Below, piece after piece: positions 1-5,780 of a stretch of 8,155 bases of DNA. Origin of the DNA: DASPKW01 sp038244055 (GTDB lineage: Bacteria > Planctomycetota > Phycisphaerae > Tepidisphaerales > Tepidisphaeraceae). Position numbers and translations under genes: made by a program. The number at the start of each line of letters is the position of its first letter. The first letter of the stretch is position 1. Location of the stretch: the NCBI GenBank assembly GCA_038244055.1, contig JBBRTW010000334.1, positions 1-8,155 on the forward strand, written 5' to 3'. The notes under the pieces are model-generated. The model ran no database searches, was not told the origin of the DNA, and saw only the letters and a program-made list of their open reading frames with translations.

Positions 1-364
1 CACGATCCTCATCGTCATCGTGGGCGTCTTCGTTCATCTCATCGATGTCGCCCCCCTCATCATCGATCGTCGCCCCGGTCATCCCCGAGAGCTTCTGTTT
101 CATCAGCCGTCCGACCTTGAACTTGACGGTGCGCTTTTCGGGCACCTCGACCGGTTCCAAAGTCTTGGGGTTCTGGGCCTTGCGGGCCTTGCGCACCTTG
201 GTCTCAAAGACGCCAAAGTCGCGGAACTCCAGGCGGTTGCCCTGCCCAAGCTCGCTGATGATCTCATCGAGAAACTGCTGGACCACCTTCTTGACCTGCA
301 CGCGGCGGTGCCCCGTGCTGTCGGCGATGCGGTCGATCAGTTCTTTTTTCGTTATGGTTGACAT
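1..364 (-). CDS. HU-family histone-like DNA-binding protein with acidic tail (partial, 3' end off the left edge)
   Basis: Reading leftward from an ATG at 364, 121 codons stay open to the window edge. Residues 4-92 follow the HU/IHF fold throughout: an N-terminal helical pair (KKELIDRIADSTG, then VVQQFLDEIISEL), the turn DFGVFE at 49-54, and the DNA-binding arm ARKAQNPKT at 60-68 with the conserved Asn-Pro whose proline intercalates into DNA in this family. The core ends near RLMKQKL (86-92). The next 29 visible residues are dominated by Asp and Glu (for example DDDED at 116-120), whereas a typical HU of about 90 residues stops here. The role is nucleoid packaging by DNA bending as a dimer; the acidic tail might tune DNA affinity or protein contacts (inference). 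The start is supported by GAGGA six bases before the ATG and by HU homology from residue 4. The stop codon is outside the window. Confidence 0.9.
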   Translation of the reverse strand, partial: MSTITKKELIDRIADSTGHRRVQVKKVVQQFLDEIISELGQGNRLEFRDFGVFETKVRKARKAQNPKTLEPVEVPEKRTVKFKVGRLMKQKLSGMTGATIDDEGGDIDEMNEDAHDDDEDR

Positions 365-416
365 AGGTGTCCTCGAACCGCTTGCAAGATGCGATGGACA
401 ACAGACTTATCACAAC

Positions 417-445
417 AATAGAAGCGAAGCCGCCTCGACAGTCAA
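417..445 (-). promoter_or_regulatory. Candidate sigma-70-type promoter for the HU gene
   Basis: On the minus strand a TTGACT box (440-445, five of six to consensus) is followed after 17 bp by TCTATT (417-422, four of six). This would give a leader of about 45 bases before the HU start at 364. It was recognised by eye, and planctomycete promoter consensus sequences are poorly known to me, so the call is moderate. Confidence 0.4.
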
Positions 446-568
446 GAAGAAATGTCCCTAATTTGGAAAAACTGAGTTCAATGTCATGATAACACCCAAC
501 TCCCCACCCCGCCCGATGTTACGACTTTTTCGACAGCCTGGGACGTGAGAAGCGGGCTCAGCGGGAGA

Positions 569-657
569 GTAGGCAGTATGCAGTAGGCGGTAGGCAGGCC
601 AGAAATGCCTTACCGCAGCCGCCTTTTTCTGCCTTCTGCCTACCGCACTCTGCCTAC
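569..657. repeat. Inverted repeat made of 7-bp tandem units (GTAGGCA-type), possible dispersed element
   Basis: The left arm (569-597) is four consecutive heptamers close to GTAGGCA plus a closing G. The right arm (629-657) is four heptamers close to CTGCCTA plus a closing C. The arms are reverse complements at 24 of 29 positions and enclose a 31-base loop. The element starts 6 bases beyond the stop codon of the small lipoprotein gene transcribed toward it, so it would form a large hairpin in that mRNA's 3' end. There is no U-tract, so it is not a standard intrinsic terminator. The 365-663 interval holds no convincing gene; the short open frame across this repeat encodes only repeat-derived, low-complexity sequence. 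Multiple copies elsewhere in the genome are expected but cannot be seen here. Confidence 0.75.
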
Positions 658-663
658 AGCCCC

Positions 664-1017
664 TCACCGATACGAAATGCCTTCCCGCTCCACGATCGCC
701 CGCCGCTCGAAGCGATCCTTGCGACAGCCGTTGCGGCCGTAGCTCTGCTGCTGATCATCCTGGAACAGATAGTAATGCGTGAAAATCGTCTCTTCGAACC
801 CCGCAAACGCCGCCTGCCCCCGGCCTTCGCGGGCGATGTCCAGCGGAGGCTGATCCTGCGCCACCGGAGGCTGTATGATCAGTGCGGCCGCGACGGCGCT
901 GTCGTAATCCGGCACAAATGCCGCCGGCGCAGCCGGGCGCGATCCACCCGAAGCGCAGCCTCCAACGAGGACGCCGCCGATGATCAGTCCCATGAAAACG
1001 CAAGTTCCCCAACGCAT
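664..1017 (-). CDS. Small putative lipoprotein of unknown function
   Basis: This encodes 117 residues from the ATG at 1017. A TTG two codons upstream (1023) gives a slightly longer alternative, and neither start has a strong ribosome binding site. The N-terminus is a lipoprotein signal: a short basic start (MRW), a hydrophobic core (VFMGLIIGGVLV) and the lipobox VGGC with the lipidated cysteine at residue 21, followed by a Ser/Gly/Pro/Ala-rich linker. The mature part is about 95 residues with no domain I recognise. It contains an aromatic patch (FTHYYLF), a QQQ stretch, and a very basic C-terminal third with an Arg/Lys/Cys cluster. It is expected to sit at a membrane, periplasmic or outer. 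It stands alone, divergent from the toxin-antitoxin operon, with the heptamer inverted repeat just past its stop. The signal peptide and coherent composition argue that it is real. Confidence 0.65.
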   Translation of the reverse strand: MRWGTCVFMGLIIGGVLVGGCASGGSRPAAPAAFVPDYDSAVAAALIIQPPVAQDQPPLDIAREGRGQAAFAGFEETIFTHYYLFQDDQQQSYGRNGCRKDRFERRAIVEREGISYR

Positions 1018-1268
1018 AAACAACCCACGGCTAAAGAAAGATCGGTCAATCCAATCTTACCTCGAAATGCGCCGCGGAGGGCGAAATTCCGGCCGGCGCG
1101 ACATGGGCGGGGAGAGGATTATGAGGAGTGTAACGATGGAGGCGAAGGAATACTCTCGCAACCCGCCCTCCACTGTTATCGGTTCGACTAAATTCAAAAC
1201 GATCGCCGTCTGTTTCAAAAATGCTCGCTTCGGACTTAGATGACCGCTATCATCCGGGAAGGTGATTT
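1018..1268. other. Divergent intergenic region between lipoprotein and toxin-antitoxin genes
   Basis: About 250 bases with no credible gene; the overlapping open frames are short and composition-driven. It must hold the promoters of both flanking genes. On the plus strand TATCAT (1248-1253) resembles a -10 box, but I see no good -35 at the right spacing. GGAAGG at 1258-1263 lies at ribosome-binding distance from the antitoxin ATG. No clear operator palindrome, which might be expected for an autoregulated toxin-antitoxin operon, was found by eye. Confidence 0.4.
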
Positions 1269-1508
1269 ATGACGTACCGAGGTCGCGTTGAGAACGGTGT
1301 GGTTGTGCTGGAGCCGGGAGCAATCCTTCGCGAAGGAATGGACGTCCGGGTGGAACCGGTAGTTGAAACCGAAGGTTCCGCGACTGGTTCCGAGGAGTTG
1401 AACAAATTTCGGCAAGGTCTACTTGGCTTTTCGGGGGTCGTGAAAGACGGGCCCGTTGACATGGCCCAGAATCATGACCATTACCTTCACGGGACGCCGA
1501 AAAGATGA
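1269..1508 (+). CDS. Antitoxin of a PIN-domain toxin-antitoxin pair (AbrB/DUF104-like N-terminus)
   Basis: This is a 79-residue protein. The first 30 residues (YRGRVENGVVVLEPGAILREGMDVRVEPV) have the strand-turn-strand pattern with G-x-V-x-N-G-x-V-V-L and L-x-E-G-x-x-V-x-V that is typical of AbrB-like or DUF104-like antitoxins, which dimerise through a small beta-barrel and bind their own promoter. The last 12 residues (NHDHYLHGTPKR) are a tail I associate with antitoxins of PIN toxins in cyanobacteria and planctomycetes, where the C-terminus is expected to occupy the toxin's active site. The ATG has GGAAGG five bases upstream. Its TGA overlaps the toxin's ATG in an ATGA junction, a strong sign of coupled translation and of a shared operon. 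The exact antitoxin family is my inference from pattern only. Confidence 0.8.
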   Translation: MTYRGRVENGVVVLEPGAILREGMDVRVEPVVETEGSATGSEELNKFRQGLLGFSGVVKDGPVDMAQNHDHYLHGTPKR

Positions 1509-1906
1509 ATGCCTGCTTCGCCGACACTTTCTTCTTCATCGCGCTTCTCTTTGAGAATGATGACGCCCATGCCAAAGCCCAAGCCATCGCAGCGGAAATG
1601 GCGGGACGAATGTTTACGAGTTTCTGGGTGCTGACGGAACTCGCTGACGCGATGGCCGTTCCCAGCCGGCGCGAGAAATTCGTGCCATTCCTTGAGTTTC
1701 TCCGCGCAAATCCAATGGTCACGATCGTGCCGCTCGATCAGTCGCTCTTCGATCGCGGTGCCGCGATATACGACCAGCGCCCGGACAAATCGTGGTCGCT
1801 AACGGACTGCATTTCCTTTGTCATCATGCAGGACCAGGGGTTGCACGATGCGCTCACCGGGGACCATCACTTTGAACAAGCGGGCTTCAACGCATTGATG
1901 AAGTAA
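1505..1906 (+). CDS. vapC: PIN-domain ribonuclease toxin (VapC-like)
   Basis: This 133-residue single PIN domain is of typical length for the family. The acidic metal-binding set is intact: Asp7 in FADTFFFIAL, Glu45 in VLTELADAM, Asp101 in SLTDCISFVIM and Asp120 in ALTGDHHF. PIN toxins of this kind are Mg2+-dependent RNases that cut tRNA, rRNA or mRNA when the antitoxin is degraded; the actual target cannot be told from sequence. The start codon is fixed by the ATGA overlap with the antitoxin stop. The gene ends 13 bp from the stop codon of the convergent HtrA-like protease gene, leaving no room for a separate terminator. Nothing appears truncated, so the module is probably active. Its role as plasmid-like stabiliser, phage defence or stress module is open. 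Confidence 0.88.
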   Translation: MNACFADTFFFIALLFENDDAHAKAQAIAAEMAGRMFTSFWVLTELADAMAVPSRREKFVPFLEFLRANPMVTIVPLDQSLFDRGAAIYDQRPDKSWSLTDCISFVIMQDQGLHDALTGDHHFEQAGFNALMK

Positions 1907-1919
1907 TGTTCCGACGAGT

Positions 1920-2903
1920 TTACCTCCCCGCCGGCACCACCGTCTTCGCCACTTTCTCCACTCCGCGCAGCACCACCATTTCCATCGCCTCACCAACGCG
2001 CTCGGCAGTCAGCATGCGATGCAGATCGTCCACGCTGCCGATGGGTGAGCCGCCGAAGGCGACGATGGTGTCGCCATCCCTGATGCCCGCAACGGCGGCC
2101 GGGCTGCCCGGTTCGACCGTGTTCACCAGCACACCGCTCTCCAGCTCCAGCCCATGGAAGCGCACCACCTTCCGCAGAACGGGCACATCCTGCCCGCCCA
2201 CGCCGATGTACGATCGCTTGACCTTCCCATCGCGCATCAATCGGCTGGCCACGAACCGCGCCGTGTTGGAGGGAATCGCAAAGCAGATTCCCTGCGCCAC
2301 TGGGATGATCGCCGTGTTCACGCCGACCACTTCGCCTCGCGCCGTCACCAGCGGGCCGCCGCTGTTGCCGGGATTCAGCGCGGCATCGGTCTGGATCACA
2401 TTATCGATGAGCCGCCCGCCCTTCGATCGAAACGACCGCGCCATCGAGCTCACCACCCCGGCCGTCACCGTCGCGGAAAAGCCGTAGGGGTTGCCCACCG
2501 CGATCACCAGCTGGCCGACTTTCAGACTGCTCGAATCGCCCAGCGTCGCCCAGGCCAGGTCCGGCCCATCGATTCGCACCACCGCCAGATCCGTCTCCGG
2601 ATCATCGCCCACCAGCCGCGCCTCAAGCTTCCTTCCATCCGCCAGGTGGGCCTCGATCCGCTGCGCGCCGCTGACGACGTGGCTGTTGGTCAGCGCGAAT
2701 CCATCGGGTGTGAAGATGAATCCCGATCCGCTGCCGCCGCGCCGGCCGGCCGAGTCTTTGATTTCAATGTTGACCACGGCCGGGCCGATTTCGCGTACCG
2801 CGCCGATCACGGCGCGCGAGTAGGCATCGAGCGCCTGGCTGTCATCGGTTGCATCAATTGGATCGGTAAATCGCGTGGAAGGAGGCTGAGTGATATTCCG
2901 CAT
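1920..2903 (-). CDS. HtrA/DegP-like S1C serine protease with one PDZ domain, no visible signal peptide
   Basis: This encodes 327 residues. The chymotrypsin-fold protease spans about residues 30-225 with a complete catalytic triad: His75 in LTNSHVV, Asp105 in ETDLAVV and Ser181 in NPGNSGGPL. A single PDZ domain follows from about 230 to 325, opening with YIGV at 232-235, the ligand-binding loop region. HtrA proteins degrade or refold damaged proteins, usually in the periplasm. Here residues 1-30 (MRNITQPPSTRFTDPIDATD onward) are polar with no hydrophobic segment, so export is not predicted. No upstream start in this frame adds one. The gene lies 19 bp downstream of the PEP-CTERM protein gene on the same strand, so the two could be cotranscribed, although no clear ribosome binding site precedes the ATG. 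The stop faces the toxin gene. Confidence 0.9.
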   Translation of the reverse strand: MRNITQPPSTRFTDPIDATDDSQALDAYSRAVIGAVREIGPAVVNIEIKDSAGRRGGSGSGFIFTPDGFALTNSHVVSGAQRIEAHLADGRKLEARLVGDDPETDLAVVRIDGPDLAWATLGDSSSLKVGQLVIAVGNPYGFSATVTAGVVSSMARSFRSKGGRLIDNVIQTDAALNPGNSGGPLVTARGEVVGVNTAIIPVAQGICFAIPSNTARFVASRLMRDGKVKRSYIGVGGQDVPVLRKVVRFHGLELESGVLVNTVEPGSPAAVAGIRDGDTIVAFGGSPIGSVDDLHRMLTAERVGEAMEMVVLRGVEKVAKTVVPAGR

Positions 2904-2922
2904 GCCCGATGATAGGCAAGGG

Positions 2923-4800
2923 TCAGACGCGATGTCTGCGCGAGCGCCGGCCCAGCAGGCTCGTCGCCGCCAGCGTCAGCAAAGCCAGCGAGCCAGGCTC
3001 GGGCGCGGGAACGACATCGCCGGGAAGCGCTTCGGCACCAAGTGGGACGCTCGCGCCAAAAGGGGTGTAAGCCACGGACGTGGTCTTGCCGTTCTGGAGT
3101 TCAAACAACTGGTAGTCGTTGAAGGTGATCTTGCCGTCGCCGTCGAAATCGCCCTGGGCGATCGTGCCGTATTTCCCCATGTTGTTGTAGAGCACTTTGA
3201 AATCCGCCGAGTTGACCTTGCCATCGCCATCGGCATCGCCGGTCAGCGTCGTCTGCCCGACCCGCCCCAGGTTGCGCTCCATGATCTGATAGTCGGTGAA
3301 GTCAACGATCCCATTGCCGTCGAGATCGCCCTGAGCCCAGCCGCCCGCGCTATTCATGTGCTGGAAGAGAATGCGAAAATCAGCGGAGTTGGTCACGCCG
3401 TCTTCGTTGATGTCCCCGGGCACTGGCGTCGGAATCAATGACGCGACGAAAATCCCGGTGGTGTTATCGCGAAAAATCGCCTTGAACACGACCTTGTTCG
3501 CGTTCACCGATTGCTGGGCCAGTTCGATCGTCCTGATCAACTTTCCGTTCAGCGTCATGCTCGTATCGACGAGGCGGGCGAGTTCGGACCCCGTCCAGGC
3601 GTAGAGCCCCGGGTGGCCGGTCGGATAGAGCGAATCCTTCACCGCGTCATATCCGACGAAGGCGACGCTGGACCCCCCGACGCTGGAATAGCTGAACTTC
3701 GAGAATAGTCCCGATCCATCCGGCACCGGGGTGGATGTATCGGCGACCATCGACAGCACGTTATTGATCCGCGCCAGAATGCTGCTTCGCCCCGCCTCCG
3801 TCGCGTTGAACGAAATATTGTCGCCATCGCGCGATACATTGGCGATCGATCCACCGGCGAAGGTGGCGCTGCTCCCCGGAAGGAGTGAATTGCGGTCCAC
3901 GACCACCGAAGAAACGCCGCCGACCTCTTTATAGATGCCGGACTGGTTCAGTCCCGTGCCGCCGTGATAGACGGTGGTTCCATCCGAGGACACGCTGCCA
4001 AAACCGGTGTAACTGCCCGTGCCCGCGGGGATGGTGTTCGCGCTGAGAGTCACCGTCGCGATCGATGATGAGGCGAACGACCAGTTGTAAATGCCCGAGG
4101 CCGTCCCCAGCAATCCAATGAACGCCGCCCCCGTGTCGGACAAGTTCGGGTCGCCAAATCCGGAGAAGCCGTTGTTTCGATCCACCACCTTGGTCAGGGT
4201 GCCCGAGCGATCGGTATAGATGCCATCCTTGCTGTTAAGGTCATAACCCAGGAAGGCAACCTTGCCCTTGTTGATCGAAGGCAGGCCAAAGCTCGCAAAG
4301 ACGCCCGAAGCGCCGGGAATCACCGTGCTGTTGTCGGCAACCTTGGAAAGCACCCCGCTCGTATATTTGTACACGCCGTTGGTGGGACTGCCCAGACCGA
4401 CCATTGCGATCGTCCCGCTCTTATCCATCACCGCGTTATTGAAACCGCTAAAGGTGTTCGCGGCCCCGGGAACCGTCGTCGTGGTATCGGCGATCTTCCC
4501 GATATAGACCGATGCCCGATGCCGCATCAAATTCGTGTTCAGAAGCGTCAAGTCCGTGGTGTCGACCAGACCATTGCCGTCAAAATCCCCCTGGGCCAGA
4601 CCGCCCGCGGCGTTCAGATGCGACTGCACGATCGAAAGATCGAGACCGTTGGCGATCCCGTCACCATTGACATCCCCGAGCAGGCCGATCGTGACGGCGC
4701 TGCCGATGATCTGCGGCGTCCCCCGCGCCGGAACGGTGATTACCGCTCCGCCGATGCAGAGAGCCACCCCGCCTTTGATAAAACTGGACTTTTTAGTCAT
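2923..4800 (-). CDS. Secreted PEP-CTERM protein with three dockerin-type modules and a seven-repeat propeller-like core
   Basis: This encodes 625 residues. A signal peptide lies at 1-26 (basic MTKKSSFIKGG, hydrophobic core, likely cleavage near PARG). A dockerin-type EF-hand pair spans 42-92 (GDVNGDGIANGLDLS and GDFDGNGLVDTTDLT). Residues 102-456 carry about seven repeats of 44-58 residues, each starting like KVAD-x-x-T-x-x-PG, passing through F-x-x-F/G and a G-x-VAF strand, and ending in GIY-x-x-x-SG-x-L. Seven such units suggest a beta-propeller; this may be the uncharacterised family sometimes named DUF7453, which I could not check. Two more dockerin-type pairs follow at 462-512 and 521-571. 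The C-terminus has the PEP-CTERM signal: PEPG at 600-603, a hydrophobic segment to about 617, then RRSRRHRV. Exosortase is expected to process this signal, retaining the protein at the cell surface or in the extracellular matrix. The ligand is unknown. The ATG follows only a weak GAG-type site. Confidence 0.9.
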   Translation of the reverse strand: MTKKSSFIKGGVALCIGGAVITVPARGTPQIIGSAVTIGLLGDVNGDGIANGLDLSIVQSHLNAAGGLAQGDFDGNGLVDTTDLTLLNTNLMRHRASVYIGKIADTTTTVPGAANTFSGFNNAVMDKSGTIAMVGLGSPTNGVYKYTSGVLSKVADNSTVIPGASGVFASFGLPSINKGKVAFLGYDLNSKDGIYTDRSGTLTKVVDRNNGFSGFGDPNLSDTGAAFIGLLGTASGIYNWSFASSSIATVTLSANTIPAGTGSYTGFGSVSSDGTTVYHGGTGLNQSGIYKEVGGVSSVVVDRNSLLPGSSATFAGGSIANVSRDGDNISFNATEAGRSSILARINNVLSMVADTSTPVPDGSGLFSKFSYSSVGGSSVAFVGYDAVKDSLYPTGHPGLYAWTGSELARLVDTSMTLNGKLIRTIELAQQSVNANKVVFKAIFRDNTTGIFVASLIPTPVPGDINEDGVTNSADFRILFQHMNSAGGWAQGDLDGNGIVDFTDYQIMERNLGRVGQTTLTGDADGDGKVNSADFKVLYNNMGKYGTIAQGDFDGDGKITFNDYQLFELQNGKTTSVAYTPFGASVPLGAEALPGDVVPAPEPGSLALLTLAATSLLGRRSRRHRV

Positions 4801-5110
4801 TATCTACTCGCCATCCGACAATCTGACCGGGGACCTGGGGACCTGCGGATCGACTGCACTGAAATTAAGATGTGGTGCCCTCCGAGGCGAATATAAGGTA
4901 CATCACATCTGATAATTCGCAAGGATTATCGGCGTTTTAGAGGCGATATGGGCGTGGATTAGCATGGAACTTAAAACGTGGTTGGGGGAGTACCGGATCG
5001 TCATGTCAGCGAAACGCCCGTAGCGGATATAGCGGTTATTCGCTTTCCATTACCCATTTCCAGTAAAATGGGAAACCCGCTGGACAGAATGACTATTAAG
5101 GAGATTATTC
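4801..5110. promoter_or_regulatory. Divergent intergenic region between PEP-CTERM and lipoprotein genes
   Basis: This region of 310 bases has no convincing gene and must carry the promoters of both divergent neighbours. Toward the PEP-CTERM gene I see an AT-rich TATATT-like box on the minus strand near 4889-4894, but no -35 at standard spacing. A tandem GGGGACCT pair lies at 4829-4844. Toward the lipoprotein gene there is a hairpin or operator-like palindrome, CCCATTT/AAATGGG (5053-5059 and 5066-5072, 6-base spacer). TAAAAT at 5064-5069 overlaps it as a possible -10. AAGGAG at 5098-5103 is a strong ribosome binding site seven bases before the GTG start at 5111. Confidence 0.4.
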
Positions 5111-5413
5111 GTGGAGTTCAATCCGCATATCCGCAGGTTTCATTGGCCGATTGTCGCAGTGATCGCTCTCGTTGCCGTTGCCGGCTGCACAGACCGCTCC
5201 GGCACCGCCTACATTGAGATTGTGAACGATCAAAGCGCGCTGGGCGACAAAGCTGAGCCCGTTATCATCGACCCGCGCGTCGATGTCACCCGCAACGAGT
5301 ATCAGCGCTCCTACCTCAACGATGGCTCCAACATCCGCCAGCGAATCACCATTCGCGGGCCGGTGATGATCATCCCCCTGCCGGCCGCGACCCAACCATC
5401 GACCCGGCCCTGA
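5111..5413 (+). CDS. Small putative lipoprotein of unknown function (GTG start)
   Basis: This encodes 100 residues. The GTG start is chosen because AAGGAG sits seven bases upstream, the best ribosome binding site in the window. The N-terminus is a lipoprotein signal peptide: HIRRFHW, a hydrophobic stretch PIVAVIALVAVA, and a lipobox ending in AGC with Cys26 as the lipidation site. The mature chain of about 75 residues includes YIEIVNDQSALGDKAEPVII and a strand-like RQRITIRGPVMIIPLP, then a Pro/Thr/Ser tail. This suggests a small beta-rich domain, but I recognise no family. It should be anchored in the periplasmic or outer membrane. It is monocistronic, divergent from the PEP-CTERM gene, and the next intrinsic terminator on its strand lies 330 bases past the stop. 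Confidence 0.75.
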   Translation: MEFNPHIRRFHWPIVAVIALVAVAGCTDRSGTAYIEIVNDQSALGDKAEPVIIDPRVDVTRNEYQRSYLNDGSNIRQRITIRGPVMIIPLPAATQPSTRP

Positions 5414-5741
5414 TGAGTCGCCCATGGCACGCCCAACCGTGCCAAGCTGACACTGGGACACAACCTGGATCAACTGGCCCAACGGAGGGGCGTATCCACA
5501 TCATCGGTCTCCAATTCCGCCATCTAAACGCAACCTATTTATCCATAAGCAGTTACGTTCAAGACCGCGATTTCGTGGCAGTCCCGTCGCGAATTTTTCA
5601 GGGGTGGCACCGCCATTGCGATATGAAGGGCGTCTGCAACGAAGTCGCATAAAACTCGATAAGCCTTTAACCCCGATCATCACCCATTTTGTTCCGGGTG
5701 GTGCCCTCGGGGCTTGATGATTCACTCTCCCTTCCCCTCCC
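5414..5741 (+). other. Non-coding stretch with strong alternative hairpins upstream of an intrinsic terminator
   Basis: About 330 bases have no credible gene. Two helices that cannot form together stand out. GGCACCGCC (5606-5614) can pair with GGTGGTGCC (5697-5705) over 9 bp including one G-U, extendable past a bulged U. Alternatively CATCACCC (5678-5685) pairs with GGGTGGTG (5696-5703) and CCCCGA (5671-5676) with TCGGGG (5707-5712), giving 14 pairs around a small internal loop. A smaller TGCGAT/GTCGCA helix lies inside the first. This may be a long structured 3' UTR of the upstream lipoprotein mRNA or a separate small RNA ending at the terminator at 5742-5770. No promoter was identified. In GC-rich DNA some such pairing is expected by chance. 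Confidence 0.35.
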
Positions 5742-5770
5742 ACGCCGGGTTAGCCCCCCCGGCGTTTTTT
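5742..5770 (+). terminator. Intrinsic (Rho-independent) terminator
   Basis: ACGCCGGG (5742-5749) and CCCGGCGT (5758-5765) form a perfect 8-bp stem with an 8-base loop, followed directly by a run of six T (5765-5770). The T-tract is only on the plus-strand side, so it ends plus-strand transcription: either the long 3' tail of the lipoprotein gene or a small RNA starting in between. It also shields the convergent mgtE 3' end. Confidence 0.85.
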
Positions 5771-5780
5771 ATTGCGCTTT

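Noticed and set aside
458..667. A 69-codon minus-strand frame past the lipoprotein gene
   Set aside because: It runs through the heptamer inverted repeat and encodes repeat-derived sequence only.
1906..2912. Long plus-strand frames opposite the HtrA-like protease gene
   Set aside because: They are antisense shadows of a gene with an intact catalytic triad and PDZ domain; their translations are Ser/Pro/Arg-rich and family-less.
4829..4844. Tandem GGGGACCT pair upstream of the PEP-CTERM gene
   Set aside because: Only two 8-bp copies, likely chance or slippage, with no sign of a binding-site arrangement.
5539..5547. A DnaA-box-like TTATCCATA
   Set aside because: It differs from the TTATNCACA consensus at one position, stands alone, and has no AT-rich unwinding region or cluster of boxes around it. 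It does not support an origin despite the nearby dnaA.
5599..5614. A T-box-like motif (AGGGGTGGCACCGCC)
   Set aside because: It resembles the T-box consensus AGGGTGGNACCGCG, but the matching CCCT-type partner strand and a specifier loop were not found, and no plus-strand aminoacyl-tRNA or amino-acid gene follows; mgtE is on the opposite strand.
5413..5652. A 79-codon frame whose ATG overlaps the stop of the plus-strand lipoprotein gene
   Set aside because: The TGATG overlap suggests coupling, but the translation has no hydrophobic core, domain or plausible codon pattern, and the same stretch holds strong RNA hairpins. A non-coding reading is preferred.
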